Source of the DNA: Thaumasiovibrio subtropicus
GTDB lineage: Bacteria; Pseudomonadota; Gammaproteobacteria; Enterobacterales; Vibrionaceae
Length of the DNA stretch: 64,000 nucleotides
Assembly (NCBI RefSeq): GCF_019703835.1
Contig: NZ_AP023054.1
Coordinates: 744,001-808,000 of the forward strand
Direction: 5' to 3'
Positions 21,605 through 31,138 of the stretch are shown piece after piece. Numbering within the stretch: position 1 is the first letter of the stretch; every line of letters starts with the position of its first letter. Position numbers and translations under genes: made by a program. The notes beneath the pieces are model-generated. The model had not been told where the DNA came from. It saw only the letters and a program-made list of their open reading frames with translations, and searched no databases.

Positions 21605-22873
21605 GTGGCGAAACAAATCCAAGCAATTCGAGGCATGAATGACTGCCTACCGACTCAAACTCCACTATGGCAAAAAGTTGAAGCGTGCGTAACACGTGTT
21701 GTCAGCGCTTATGGCTATAACGAAATTCGCATGCCTATCGTCGAGATGACCCATCTGTTCAAACGCGCGATTGGCGAAGTCACTGATGTTGTTGAGAAAG
21801 AGATGTACACCTTTGATGATCGCAACGGTGACAGTCTTTCACTTCGCCCGGAAGGGACTGCGAGCTGTGTCCGTGCGGGTATTCAACACGGTCTGCTGTA
21901 TAACCAAGAGCAGCGTCTGTGGTATATGGGACCCATGTTCCGCCATGAGCGCCCGCAGAAAGGTCGCTATCGTCAGTTCCATCAAGTTGGTGTTGAAGTC
22001 TTTGGCTTAAATGGCCCAGATGTCGATGCTGAGTTGATCATCATGACAGCGCGCTTATGGAAAGAGTTGGGCATTGATAAGCACGTTCGCTTAGAGCTCA
22101 ACTCCATTGGCTCCTTGGAAGCGCGTCACACCTACCGCGATGCGTTGATTGCGTTCCTAGAGCAGCATATTGATGTGCTTGATGAAGACTGCAAACGTCG
22201 TATGCACACCAATCCATTACGTGTGTTAGATAGCAAGAACCCAGATGTGCAAGCGATTCTTGTCGATGCGCCAGAGTTGGTTGACTACTTAGATGAAGAG
22301 TCGAAGGCACATTTTGCGGGTTTGTGTGAACTCTTAGACGCTGCAGGTATCGAATACACGGTTAATCAACGATTAGTGCGTGGATTAGATTACTATAACC
22401 GCACTGTGTTCGAGTGGATCACTGAAAGCCTAGGTGCCCAAGGTACGGTGTGTGGTGGTGGTCGCTATGACGGCCTCGTCGAGCAGTTGGGCGGCAAAGG
22501 TACGCCAGCAGTGGGTTTTGCAATGGGCTTGGAACGCTTAGTCCTTCTTATGGAAGCACTTGAGCAAACTGAGGTTCGTCGCCGTGTTGATGCCTATGTT
22601 GTCACTATGGGTGAAGGCAGTGTACAAGCGGGGATGCAGTTAGCGGAACAAGTTCGGGATGCTATCCCGGGTGTGCGTGTTATGAATCACTTTGGTGGTG
22701 GTAACTTTAAGAAACAGTTTAAACGTGCAGATGCTGTTGGTGCTGCGTATGCGCTAGTGCTGGCAGAATCTGAAATTGAAGCGGGGCAGGTTACTGTGAA
22801 GGACCTTCGAGGTGGTGAGCAAAATACTGTCTCCGTTGCTGATGCAATTGAAAAGCTGAAAGAATTGATTTAA
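21605..22873 (+). CDS. hisS: Histidyl-tRNA synthetase
   Basis: HisS charges tRNA-His. The 422-residue product starts with GTG ([16 protein letters not shown]). Class II motifs are seen: motif 2 around [20 protein letters not shown], the His-specific [15 protein letters not shown], and motif 3 GFAMGLERL. The C-terminal anticodon-binding domain covers the last hundred residues. It sits between ispG and yfgM as in relatives. Confidence 0.98.
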   Translation: MAKQIQAIRGMNDCLPTQTPLWQKVEACVTRVVSAYGYNEIRMPIVEMTHLFKRAIGEVTDVVEKEMYTFDDRNGDSLSLRPEGTASCVRAGIQHGLLYNQEQRLWYMGPMFRHERPQKGRYRQFHQVGVEVFGLNGPDVDAELIIMTARLWKELGIDKHVRLELNSIGSLEARHTYRDALIAFLEQHIDVLDEDCKRRMHTNPLRVLDSKNPDVQAILVDAPELVDYLDEESKAHFAGLCELLDAAGIEYTVNQRLVRGLDYYNRTVFEWITESLGAQGTVCGGGRYDGLVEQLGGKGTPAVGFAMGLERLVLLMEALEQTEVRRRVDAYVVTMGEGSVQAGMQLAEQVRDAIPGVRVMNHFGGGNFKKQFKRADAVGAAYALVLAESEIEAGQVTVKDLRGGEQNTVSVADAIEKLKELI

Positions 22874-22886
22874 CAGAGGACGTGTC

Positions 22887-23489
22887 GTGGAAGCCTACGA
22901 AACAGAAGAACAACAAGTCGAAGCGATTAAAAAATGGTGGAAGGAAAATGGTAAGTCCATCATTCTCGGCGCGGTAATCGGTCTTGGCGGCCTATTTGGC
23001 TGGCGCGCTTACCAAGCAAATGTATTGTCATCTCAAGAGGCTGCGTCTGATGCTTATTCCAAAGCACAAGAGCAACTTATCGCGGGTGATCTCGATGCGG
23101 TTAAGCAATTTGTAACCGAAAACAGCAGCAGTGAGTACGCCACGTTAGCCGCTATGCAATTAGCGAAAGCACAGGTTGAGAATGACAACCTAAGTGCAGC
23201 CGTAGAGCAGTTGAAGTGGGTCGTTGCTAACAGCAAAGATGACGCATTGAAAGCGTTGGCAAACGTACGCCTAGCACGTGTTGAGATTGCACTAGAAAAC
23301 TTTGATGCTGCCGAGAGCGCGTTGGCCGCGGTAACAGCGGAGAGTTGGAAAGCAAATGTCGCCTCTTTGCGCGGTGATATTGCGGTTCAACGCGGTGATC
23401 ACGACGCTGCGCGCGCAGCGTACACCGAAGCATTGGCAGCAGGTAATGATCCTGTTGTTCGAATGAAGTTGGATGATTTGGCCCAGTAA
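22887..23489 (+). CDS. yfgM: Periplasmic chaperone/SecYEG ancillary subunit YfgM
   Basis: YfgM is an inner-membrane protein with a periplasmic TPR domain; in E. coli it associates with PpiD at the Sec translocon. The 200-residue product begins with GTG, has a cytoplasmic start EEQQVEAIKKWWKENGKS, one span at about 23-41 (IILGAVIGLGGLFGWRAY), and TPR-type helices after it. It lies 13 bases after hisS and 15 before bamB. Confidence 0.94.
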   Translation: MEAYETEEQQVEAIKKWWKENGKSIILGAVIGLGGLFGWRAYQANVLSSQEAASDAYSKAQEQLIAGDLDAVKQFVTENSSSEYATLAAMQLAKAQVENDNLSAAVEQLKWVVANSKDDALKALANVRLARVEIALENFDAAESALAAVTAESWKANVASLRGDIAVQRGDHDAARAAYTEALAAGNDPVVRMKLDDLAQ

Positions 23490-23504
23490 TTGATGAGGCA
23501 TCGC

Positions 23505-24662
23505 ATGAAAGGGAAGAACAAACGCGTAGTTGGAGCGTTAGCGCTGCTCGCGATGCTGGCGGGGTGTGCCAGTGAAGAGGAAGCGGTGCAGATGGCGCCG
23601 CTCCCTGTTGTCGAATCTGAGTTTACCCCAAATCAATTGTGGTCAACCCAAGTCGGTAGTGGCTTAGGCCAATACTTTACTCAGCTCACTCCTACCTATC
23701 GTTACGGCAAGATCTTTGCGGCCGATCGTGATGGCGTGATTAAAGCGCTATCGCCAGACACCGGAAAAGTGATTTGGGAAACTGACGTTGAAGAGGATAA
23801 GCCTGCGCGTTTATCCGGCGGTATTACAGCAGCCTATAACCGTATTTTCATTGGTACTGAAAATGCGGACTTAATTGCACTGGATGAAGAAACCGGGGAG
23901 CTCCTTTGGCGCGCCAAAACCCAAGGAGAAGTACTGTCTCGTCCACTTGCAGAAAGTACACTTGTGGTCGTCAACACCAGCCGAGGTATCCTTGAAGCGT
24001 TTGACGCGACAACGGGTGAAAGCCGTTGGCAGATTGGTACGGAAGTCCCGAACTTAACATTGCGTGGTGATAGCTCGCCAGTCTCTGTTGGTGGTGGTAT
24101 TTTCTGGGGTATGTCTAACGGCAGGCTAGGCGCCGCACTTGCTGAAGCAGGCCAGATGCTATGGCAACAACCTATTGCAAGTCCGAAAGGTGCGACAGAG
24201 ATTGATCGTTTAGTTGATGTTGATGCGACACCTGTGATTGTCGGCGATCGCCTTTACGCCGTTGGATTCAACGGTGAGTTGGTGTCTATTGAACTGCAAA
24301 CGGGCCAACCGGCTTGGAAGCGCGCATACTCTTCGTCGAAAGACTTCGCTATTCAGGGCCAACGCCTTTTCTTAGTGACTGACCAAGATCATGTTGTTGC
24401 TGTTGATACCCGTAGCGGCACGGAGTTGTGGCGAAACTCGTCACTTGAGTATCGTTTGTTAACGCCTCCGGCTGTCATCGATAACCATGTTGTTGTCACC
24501 GACAGTGAAGGCTACATGCACTGGTTGGATACTCGCAATGGTGAGTTTTCTGCACAGCAGATGGTAAGCAGTAGTGGTGTTGCGCATGCGCCGATTGAAG
24601 TCGGTGCAAGTTATTTGTTTATGACCCGTGATGGTCAAGTAAAGCGAATGCAATTGCCATAA
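23505..24662 (+). CDS. bamB: Outer-membrane assembly lipoprotein BamB
   Basis: BamB is a lipoprotein of the BAM complex that inserts beta-barrel proteins in the outer membrane. I start at the ATG at 23505, as GATGAGG is 7 bases upstream and the signal peptide is then MKGKNKRVVGALALLAMLAG with Cys21 as the lipid site. Upstream TTG and ATG codons at 23490 and 23493 would add four or five residues. The mature part has the eight-bladed PQQ propeller repeats, such as ALSPDTGKVIWETDV and AVDTRSGTELWRN. Confidence 0.96.
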   Translation: MKGKNKRVVGALALLAMLAGCASEEEAVQMAPLPVVESEFTPNQLWSTQVGSGLGQYFTQLTPTYRYGKIFAADRDGVIKALSPDTGKVIWETDVEEDKPARLSGGITAAYNRIFIGTENADLIALDEETGELLWRAKTQGEVLSRPLAESTLVVVNTSRGILEAFDATTGESRWQIGTEVPNLTLRGDSSPVSVGGGIFWGMSNGRLGAALAEAGQMLWQQPIASPKGATEIDRLVDVDATPVIVGDRLYAVGFNGELVSIELQTGQPAWKRAYSSSKDFAIQGQRLFLVTDQDHVVAVDTRSGTELWRNSSLEYRLLTPPAVIDNHVVVTDSEGYMHWLDTRNGEFSAQQMVSSSGVAHAPIEVGASYLFMTRDGQVKRMQLP

Positions 24663-24706
24663 CCTTCTGGTGATCACAATCACAATTAGTGTTATTATCC
24701 CGCCCT

Positions 24707-24736
24707 CGGCTCCAGATCTATAATGATCTGGAGCCG
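24707..24736 (+). promoter_or_regulatory. Perfect 12-bp stem-loop in the bamB-der gap
   Basis: CGGCTCCAGATC and GATCTGGAGCCG flank a six-base TATAAT loop. It has no T-tract after it, so it is not a standard terminator. A TATTAT at 24693-24698 could be the -10 box of der, in which case transcription would begin at the foot of this stem. Role inferred from position only. Confidence 0.6.
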
Positions 24737-24774
24737 ATGTTGTTAGAAATGAATAGTACTTTTAAGAGGTCTGT

Positions 24775-26271
24775 ATGATTCCTGTTGTTGCCTTAGTCGG
24801 TCGCCCCAATGTCGGAAAATCGACACTCTTCAACCGCTTAACTCGCACACGGGATGCCTTGGTTGCGGATTTCCCTGGCTTAACACGGGATCGTAAATAC
24901 GGTAAGGCCTCTTTTGAAGAGCATGATTTTATTGTTATCGACACGGGTGGTATCGACGGTACTGAAGAAGGTGTTGAGACAAAAATGGCTGAACAGTCAT
25001 TGGCTGCGATTGAAGAAGCTGATGTCGTACTGTTTTTGGTTGATGGCCGAGCAGGTTTGACCGCGGCGGATGAAGCCATTGCCAAACACCTACGCTCTCG
25101 TAACAAGCCAACCTATCTTGTTGTGAACAAGATTGATGGCATTGATGCTGACAGTGCGTGTGCGGATTTCTGGAAACTCGGTGTCGATGAAATGCACCAA
25201 ATCGCGGCAGCACAAAACCGTGGCGTGTCAGCGTTAGTGAATCGAGCATTGACCCCCTTTGCCGATAGCTTGAAGCAAGATCTTGATGGTAATGAGATTG
25301 ATGATGAAGGCTATAGCTCGGTTGAAGAAATCGAAGCGGCTAGCGAGCTGACTGAAGAAGATGCAGAAGCCGCCTACAAAGCACTCCAAGATAAACCGAT
25401 CAAAATGGCGATTATCGGTCGTCCTAATGTGGGTAAGTCAACGCTAACTAACCGAATTCTTGGTGAAGATCGTGTCGTCGTTTATGACATGCCTGGCACC
25501 ACTCGCGACTCTATTTACGTCCCAATGGAGCGTGATGATCGTGAGTATGTGTTGATTGATACCGCAGGTATTCGCCGTCGTGGTAAAGTGCATGAGACGG
25601 TAGAAAAATTCTCTGTTATCCAAACCTTAAAAGCGATCGAAGATGCCAACGTGGTGCTTTTAGTGATTGATGCACGCGATAATATCAATGATCAAGATCT
25701 GTCACTTTTAGGTTATGCCTTGAACGCCGGGCGTTCAATTGTGATTGCGGTTAACAAATGGGATGGATTGTCCACAGAAGTGAAAGACCGTGTGAAGTCA
25801 GAGCTAGACCGCCGTCTTGGCTTTGTGGATTTTGCCCGTGTCCACTTTATTTCTGCACTGCACGGCACTGGCGTTGGTCACTTATTTGAGTCTGTGCGCG
25901 AAGCGTATGAGTCTGCGACCAAGCGTATCAGTACTTCAATGTTGACGCGGATTATGCAGATGGCACAAGATGATCACCAACCGCCTATGGTTCGTGGCCG
26001 GCGTGTGAAACTCAAGTATGCACACGCTGGTGGCTACAATCCGCCGATTATCGTGATCCATGGTAACTTGGTCCATGAACTGCCTAACTCTTATAAACGT
26101 TATTTGATGAACTACTATCGCCGTTCCCTTGAGATGATGGGGACACCGATCCGTATCCAGTTCCAGAGCAGCGACAACCCGTATGAGAATCAAGGCGGAA
26201 AACTGACGCTATCGCAAGAGCGACAGCGTAAACGAATGATGACGATGGTGAAAAACCGTCGCAGCGAGTAA
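24775..26271 (+). CDS. der: Ribosome assembly GTPase Der (EngA)
   Basis: Der is an essential GTPase with two tandem G domains that acts in 50S assembly. The 498-residue product has the first P-loop [10 protein letters not shown] at residues 8-17 and the second at about 211-220 ([10 protein letters not shown]), DTGG and DTAG switch motifs, NKID and NKWD, and a C-terminal KH-like domain. An acidic stretch (residues about 165-200) separates the G domains. AAGAGG precedes the ATG. Confidence 0.98.
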   Translation: MIPVVALVGRPNVGKSTLFNRLTRTRDALVADFPGLTRDRKYGKASFEEHDFIVIDTGGIDGTEEGVETKMAEQSLAAIEEADVVLFLVDGRAGLTAADEAIAKHLRSRNKPTYLVVNKIDGIDADSACADFWKLGVDEMHQIAAAQNRGVSALVNRALTPFADSLKQDLDGNEIDDEGYSSVEEIEAASELTEEDAEAAYKALQDKPIKMAIIGRPNVGKSTLTNRILGEDRVVVYDMPGTTRDSIYVPMERDDREYVLIDTAGIRRRGKVHETVEKFSVIQTLKAIEDANVVLLVIDARDNINDQDLSLLGYALNAGRSIVIAVNKWDGLSTEVKDRVKSELDRRLGFVDFARVHFISALHGTGVGHLFESVREAYESATKRISTSMLTRIMQMAQDDHQPPMVRGRRVKLKYAHAGGYNPPIIVIHGNLVHELPNSYKRYLMNYYRRSLEMMGTPIRIQFQSSDNPYENQGGKLTLSQERQRKRMMTMVKNRRSE

Positions 26272-26276
26272 CCCTG

Positions 26277-26301
26277 AAGCCCGACATAGTCGGGCTTTTT
26301 T
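26277..26301 (+). terminator. Intrinsic terminator after der
   Basis: AAGCCCGAC and GTCGGGCTT form a 9-bp stem with an ATA loop and a T-run to 26301. Confidence 0.9.
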
Positions 26302-26416
26302 GTGCTCGTCCTTCAGCCCTAGGTGCGGCGTTAACGTTGCTTCAATTGCACACAGATTCTGCACCTTGGTGCGTTATGGCGTTACAATAGAGGCTGCTAT
26401 TTTTAGAGTCAGAATT

Positions 26417-27313
26417 ATGAGCACGAACAACGAATTGCAGTCGCTTTATCAAACTCAAGTTTCCTTTCCGCAAGCCACAGAGCATGCTGTAGCAACCGTC
26501 TTGCTTGACGGCGAATACGAAGACCAGTACTGGTTCGTGGCAGACACCACGCCCTTTCATCCTGTGAGTCATCTATGGCCAGATCACCCGGCAGATCGTG
26601 GCATGGTTAGTGTTGGTAAAGAGGAAATCCCTGTGATCGACTGCCAAGTAGGCGCAGTGAATACTGAGTCCGGTGAGGTGCAGATCGGTCGCGCGATCAC
26701 TGCGCGAAGAGGGGAACCCGATTGGGTATTTGTTGTTATCCATCGGGTCAATCAACCGATTTTGTCTGGCGCATCTATCGTGCTAAAAGTAGATAAAGGT
26801 TATCAAGACAGTCTAAGTCGGGGTCATACAGCTGGGCATTTAGCCTCTATCGCATTGAATAAAGTGTTAGCCGATGGCTATTGGCGAAAAGAAGCAGAGA
26901 GGAGAGATCCTATCGGTTCACCTGATTTTAATAGCTACGCACAGCAAGCGAGTTCTGTGACTGAAGATCGTTGTGAAGATACTTATCGCTTGGGTAAAAC
27001 ATTGCGAAAGCGCGGCTTGAATGCTGCCGATATGGTGAGTGATCTTCAAGAGATAGAGAGAAGAGTCAATCAACAGCTGAAGAACTGGCTTAGTATGCCG
27101 ACTGCGGTCACACTGCGCTGTGAAGGGGCTGGATTGACAGATTCTCGTTATTGGCAGTGTGAGTTACACAATGATGGTCTCGCGGTCATGCCATGTGGCG
27201 GGACACATGTCTCACATTTATCAACGTATGAATCAATCACTGTCTCTTTACTTTTAGATGACCCACAACAAATAAAAATGGTCACGATAGCAAAAGGGCG
27301 AAAGTCGTTTTAA
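26417..27313 (+). CDS. AlaX-like alanyl-tRNA editing protein
   Basis: The product resembles the editing domain of alanyl-tRNA synthetase and free-standing AlaX proteins, which clear Ser or Gly wrongly attached to tRNA-Ala. I start at the ATG at 26417 (MSTNNELQSL), giving 298 residues; the frame is open back to 26300 without support. The zinc-site motifs are present: HTAGH (His137, His141) and CGGTH (Cys260, His264). The N-terminal half (about 1-130) is the beta-barrel subdomain. There is no synthetase domain. Substrate choice cannot be told from the sequence. Confidence 0.88.
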   Translation: MSTNNELQSLYQTQVSFPQATEHAVATVLLDGEYEDQYWFVADTTPFHPVSHLWPDHPADRGMVSVGKEEIPVIDCQVGAVNTESGEVQIGRAITARRGEPDWVFVVIHRVNQPILSGASIVLKVDKGYQDSLSRGHTAGHLASIALNKVLADGYWRKEAERRDPIGSPDFNSYAQQASSVTEDRCEDTYRLGKTLRKRGLNAADMVSDLQEIERRVNQQLKNWLSMPTAVTLRCEGAGLTDSRYWQCELHNDGLAVMPCGGTHVSHLSTYESITVSLLLDDPQQIKMVTIAKGRKSF

Positions 27314-27391
27314 GTCGTTGATTTGTGGCCAGCCAGTGTCATCATGGACTGTAGTTAGACTTTTACCAAATGTTGGATCTTACGTTTTTAA

Positions 27392-27625
27392 TTGGTATGT
27401 TTGGATTTTTATCCTTTTAAAAATCCAAATGCAGAACATGTAACTTATGCTTTCGGGATGTGTGTTGATAAATGTTCTTTAGGGAGCAGATCGCTGATCA
27501 TTGCTTATTTTCACGATGATCAACCGTTATCTGATCAGAATATCGACAGTTTATTGACTGAGTATATCGGAAGCATGAAAAAATGTTGGCAAAATTACGG
27601 AGTGTTGATATCAGCTTATCGCTGA
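27392..27625 (+). CDS. Doubtful small hypothetical protein
   Basis: I do not recognise this 77-residue frame. It would start with TTG right after a stop codon and has no clear ribosome site. An ATG at 27458 would give 55 residues. It contains hydrophilic text such as YFHDDQPLSDQNIDSLL, with five cysteines if started at the TTG. Base composition is more AT-rich than its neighbours. It ends 20 bases before yfgJ, on the same strand. It may be a real short gene or chance. Confidence 0.3.
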   Translation: MVCLDFYPFKNPNAEHVTYAFGMCVDKCSLGSRSLIIAYFHDDQPLSDQNIDSLLTEYIGSMKKCWQNYGVLISAYR

Positions 27626-27645
27626 TTGAATCGAGGAGCTGAGAG

Positions 27646-27879
27646 ATGACAAGTGAGAATCGTTGTCCGTCTTGTGAGGGGGAGTTGGTTTGGGCGTCAG
27701 GTCACTACTATTGTGAGCCGTGCCAACAAGCCTATAAACGTGAAGCGGATTGTCCAGACTGTGGGCAAATGCTTGAAAAGCTGCAAGCTTGTGGGAGTGC
27801 GAGCTATTTTTGCAATCATTGCAATGAGCTTAAATCTAAGTCTCGTGCTAAACGATACTGGGTTGCACTCACAAACTAA
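27646..27879 (+). CDS. yfgJ: Zinc-ribbon protein YfgJ
   Basis: This is a 77-residue protein with multiple zinc-ribbon knuckles: CPSC (7-10), CEPC (23-26), CPDC (36-39), Cys49 and CNHC (56-59). The middle resembles E. coli YfgJ (CPDC, then QACGSASYFC). In E. coli yfgJ also lies between der and xseA, as here. Function is unknown beyond likely zinc binding. GAGGAG is 6 bases before the ATG. Confidence 0.9.
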   Translation: MTSENRCPSCEGELVWASGHYYCEPCQQAYKREADCPDCGQMLEKLQACGSASYFCNHCNELKSKSRAKRYWVALTN

Positions 27880-27881
27880 GT

Positions 27882-27908
27882 AACGCCAAGGGAGACCTTG
27901 GCGTTTTT
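27882..27908 (+). terminator. Intrinsic terminator after yfgJ
   Basis: AACGCCAAGG and CCTTGGCGTT form a 10-bp stem with a GAGA loop and a T5 run. It separates yfgJ from the convergent xseA. Confidence 0.9.
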
Positions 27909-27916
27909 GTATCCCT

Positions 27917-29281
27917 TCATTGTGCCTTGGCATCACGTGTTTGATTGACGGTAGACACAACCTCTCCTTGTTGAAGGCGAGTGATAATGGTGTCACCAGT
28001 TTTAAGTGTTTCAGCACTGACGATGGGTTTGCCTTTCGCGTCCGTGGTGATACTAAAACCACGCGCAAGCACTGCGAGGGGGCTAACTGCATCTAGCGTC
28101 GTCGCAGCGACAGAAAATCGGTGTTGAGTCTGTTTGAGTTGCTGTTGCATCGCATCGTTGAGGCGTTGCGCCAGTGCTGTCATATTACTTTGTTGAACTG
28201 GCAAGGTATAAGCGGGTGACGCCGCTGTCAGCTGATGACTCAGTTGTGTGAGTTTACGCAGTTCTTGTTGGCTGCGCTTATAGATGCTTTGCTGCAAGCG
28301 TCCACTGAGCTCGTCAACTTGTTGGGCCTGTTGCATTAAGCGACGCTGCGGGTGTTGCTGCTCTAACTGCCTAAACTGTTGCAGCACGGTTTGTTGCTGC
28401 TCAGTAATATAGAGACGGATAGCTTGTTGGAGACGAGATTTGACGTGAAAAATCTTCTGTTTTTGCTCGCTTTGATCTCGGCTGACTAACTCCGCCGCCG
28501 CGGAAGGGGTTGGGGCACGCATATCCGCGACAAAATCGGCAATAGTGACATCGACCTCGTGTCCTACAGCACTGATGATCGGGATTTGGCTGGATGCGAT
28601 GGTACGAGCAACGATTTCTTCATTAAAGCACCAAAGATCTTCTAAAGCGCCACCACCGCGCCCCACAATCAACACATCACACTCATTGCGGACGTTCGCA
28701 TTCCCAATGGCTTGTGCAATGCTAATCGCCGCCCCTTCTCCTTGCACCATGGTGGGATAGATCACGATGGGCAGTCCAGGATCACGTCGTTCGAGCACGT
28801 TTAAGATATCTTGCAGCGCAGCGCCCGATTTAGAGGTGATGATACCGACGCGTTGCGGGTTTGTTGGGAGAGGTTGCTTGAGACTTTGTGCAAACAGGCC
28901 TTCTTGTGCTAGTTGGGTCTTGAGTACTTCAAACTGTTGTTGGAGACGGCCATCGCCCTCCGGCTGCATACTTTCAACGATAAGCTGATAGTCGCCTCTG
29001 GGCTCGTAAAGAGAGAGGCGCGCTTTTACGAGCACTTGATTACCTGCCACAGGCTTGAAGTTAACGCGACGATTGTGCCCTTTGAACATGGCACACTTCA
29101 CTTGGGCGCGGCTGTCTTTCAGAGTGAAATACCAATGACCAGAAACTGGCATTGAGAGATTAGAGAGTTCGCCGACTAACCAAACGATACCCATTTCATT
29201 TTCGAGTAACAGACGGACTTCAGCATTAAGCGCTGACACAGTGAAAATACGAGAGTTTTGCTGAGACAGGGATGTTGTCAC
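27917..29281 (-). CDS. xseA: Exodeoxyribonuclease VII large subunit XseA
   Basis: XseA is the catalytic subunit of exonuclease VII, which degrades single-stranded DNA in both directions. The 454-residue product begins with GTG. It has an N-terminal OB-fold (about 10-105, with [23 protein letters not shown]), a central catalytic domain ([44 protein letters not shown]), and a long coiled coil near residues 280-390 rich in Gln. Its small partner xseB is at 59.9 kb. Confidence 0.97.
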   Translation of the reverse strand: MTTSLSQQNSRIFTVSALNAEVRLLLENEMGIVWLVGELSNLSMPVSGHWYFTLKDSRAQVKCAMFKGHNRRVNFKPVAGNQVLVKARLSLYEPRGDYQLIVESMQPEGDGRLQQQFEVLKTQLAQEGLFAQSLKQPLPTNPQRVGIITSKSGAALQDILNVLERRDPGLPIVIYPTMVQGEGAAISIAQAIGNANVRNECDVLIVGRGGGALEDLWCFNEEIVARTIASSQIPIISAVGHEVDVTIADFVADMRAPTPSAAAELVSRDQSEQKQKIFHVKSRLQQAIRLYITEQQQTVLQQFRQLEQQHPQRRLMQQAQQVDELSGRLQQSIYKRSQQELRKLTQLSHQLTAASPAYTLPVQQSNMTALAQRLNDAMQQQLKQTQHRFSVAATTLDAVSPLAVLARGFSITTDAKGKPIVSAETLKTGDTIITRLQQGEVVSTVNQTRDAKAQ

Positions 29282-29434
29282 AAGAAGGTTTCCGGCGTAA
29301 AGAAGGTGTTGCTGAGAATACGGATTTCTGTAAGACAGATCAATAGCCAGAAGACTGACCGCAGCACCGGATAATTAACCGACGGATTATAGTTATCAAG
29401 ATCTAAATGTCAATAAAAAAATAAAAAAAATGTG

Positions 29435-29463
29435 TAGCCAAACGATTGGCCTGAACGTATAAT
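29435..29463 (+). promoter_or_regulatory. guaB promoter with overlapping PurR-like operator
   Basis: TAGCCA (29435-29440) and TATAAT (29458-29463) are 17 bases apart. The segment AGCCAAACGATTGGCC at 29436-29451, an imperfect palindrome, lies across the -35 and spacer. It matches 10 of 16 positions of the PurR consensus, including the CAAACG core. Binding there would block transcription, as PurR does at E. coli guaBA. Confidence 0.55.
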
Positions 29464-29566
29464 CCCTCCGCAATATAAAGGTACAGGCCAATAAACCTCT
29501 ATTATCCCTCTGCGGATCGGCCTGTATTCACTGACACCGATTATTAACTTAGTGTGAGATATTGCA

Positions 29567-31030
29567 ATGTTACGAATCAAACAAGAAGCTTTGACTTTCG
29601 ATGATGTCCTGCTGGTTCCAGCCCACTCAACTGTACTGCCTAACACTGCGGATCTTCGCACTCGTCTAACTAAAGACATCAGTCTCAACATCCCTATGAT
29701 TTCTGCATCGATGGATACCGTGACTGAAGGTCGTTTGGCTATTGCGTTAGCGCAAGAAGGTGGTATTGGCTTCATTCACAAAAACATGTCGATTGAAGCG
29801 CAAGCTGACCAAGTTCGCATGGTGAAAAAGTTCGAAGCTGGTGTGGTTTCCGACCCAGTCACTGTTCGTCCAGAAAACACCATTGAAGATGTGAAGCGTT
29901 TAACCCTAGAAAATGGCTTTGCTGGTTACCCAGTGGTTGATGATAATCACGAGCTAGTGGGTATTATCACTGGCCGCGATACACGCTTTGTCACAGACCT
30001 AAGCAAAAAGGTGTCTGAAGTGATGACACCAAAAGCGCGTCTAGCGAAAGTAAAAGAAGGCGCTTGCCGTGAAGAAGTCGAAGCTGTGATGCAAGAGCAT
30101 CGTGTCGAAAAAGTATTGGTCGTTAACGATGACTTCCAACTGCGCGGCATGATCACAGCGAAAGATTTCCAAAAAGCGGAGCGCAAACCAAACGCATGTA
30201 AAGATGAGTTGGGTCGTCTTCGCGTAGGGGCTGCAGTGGGCGCGGGTGCAGGTAACGAAGAGCGTGTCAAAGCGTTAGTCGAAGCTGGCGTTGATGTACT
30301 GCTTATCGACTCTTCACATGGCCACTCTGAAGGTGTACTAAACCGAATTCGTGAAACACGCGAAGCGTACCCAGATCTGAATATCATTGGCGGCAACGTT
30401 GCCACAGGTGCAGGCGCTAAAGCCTTGATCGACGCTGGTGTGAGTGCGGTGAAGGTGGGTATCGGCCCAGGTTCAATCTGTACGACACGTATCGTAACTG
30501 GTGTTGGTGTACCTCAAGTCACCGCTATCGCGGACGCTGCTGAAGTGGCGAACGAGCACGGCATTCCAGTTATTGCTGATGGTGGTATCCGTTTCTCTGG
30601 CGATATCTGTAAAGCGATTGCTGCTGGCGCATCTTGTGTCATGGTGGGCTCTATGTTTGCAGGTACAGAAGAAGCACCAGGCGAAGTTATTCTCTATAAC
30701 GGCCGCTCATACAAAGCGTATCGTGGTATGGGATCTCTGGGCGCGATGTCACAAGGTTCTTCTGACCGCTACTTCCAGACGGACAATGCTGCAGACAAGC
30801 TCGTACCAGAAGGTATCGAAGGACGTATTGCTTATAAAGGCCGCCTAAAAGAGATCGTTCACCAGCAAATGGGCGGTCTACGCTCAAGCATGGGTCTAAC
30901 GGGTTCTGCAACGATTGAAGATATGCGTACCAAGGCGGAGTTTGTTCGCATTACTGGTGCGGGTATGAACGAATCACACGTACACGACGTGACTATCACT
31001 AAAGAAGCGCCGAACTACCGTCTAGGCTAA
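29567..31030 (+). CDS. guaB: IMP dehydrogenase GuaB
   Basis: GuaB oxidises IMP to XMP with NAD, the committed step to GMP. The 487-residue product has the TIM-barrel catalytic domain split by two CBS domains (about residues 94-200). The active cysteine is in [15 protein letters not shown], with the flap [19 protein letters not shown]. The next gene, guaA, makes GMP from XMP. Confidence 0.98.
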   Translation: MLRIKQEALTFDDVLLVPAHSTVLPNTADLRTRLTKDISLNIPMISASMDTVTEGRLAIALAQEGGIGFIHKNMSIEAQADQVRMVKKFEAGVVSDPVTVRPENTIEDVKRLTLENGFAGYPVVDDNHELVGIITGRDTRFVTDLSKKVSEVMTPKARLAKVKEGACREEVEAVMQEHRVEKVLVVNDDFQLRGMITAKDFQKAERKPNACKDELGRLRVGAAVGAGAGNEERVKALVEAGVDVLLIDSSHGHSEGVLNRIRETREAYPDLNIIGGNVATGAGAKALIDAGVSAVKVGIGPGSICTTRIVTGVGVPQVTAIADAAEVANEHGIPVIADGGIRFSGDICKAIAAGASCVMVGSMFAGTEEAPGEVILYNGRSYKAYRGMGSLGAMSQGSSDRYFQTDNAADKLVPEGIEGRIAYKGRLKEIVHQQMGGLRSSMGLTGSATIEDMRTKAEFVRITGAGMNESHVHDVTITKEAPNYRLG

Positions 31031-31077
31031 ATCAAAGACGGTCGCTAATTTACATAGCGAAATCGATTGCTTCACCC

Positions 31078-31111
31078 TATAATCGCGGGGCTGCGTTCCA
31101 GCCCCCTTTTT
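31078..31111 (+). promoter_or_regulatory. -10 box followed by terminator-like hairpin between guaB and guaA
   Basis: TATAAT at 31078-31083 is followed at once by GGGGCTG-CGTTC-CAGCCCC (31087-31105) and CTTTTT. It is a good intrinsic terminator that ends 27 bases before the guaA ATG. It would stop most guaB readthrough or serve as an attenuator of guaA. A -35 box at 17 bases (TAGCGA) is poor. Confidence 0.7.
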
Positions 31112-31138
31112 ATAACTTAATTTTGAGATTGTTCGATT

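Noticed and set aside
24707..24736. bamB intrinsic terminator
   Set aside because: The stem is perfect but no T-run follows, so I list it as a structured site instead.
29947..30405. 152-codon minus-strand frame inside guaB
   Set aside because: Shadow of a highly conserved gene with strong codon bias.
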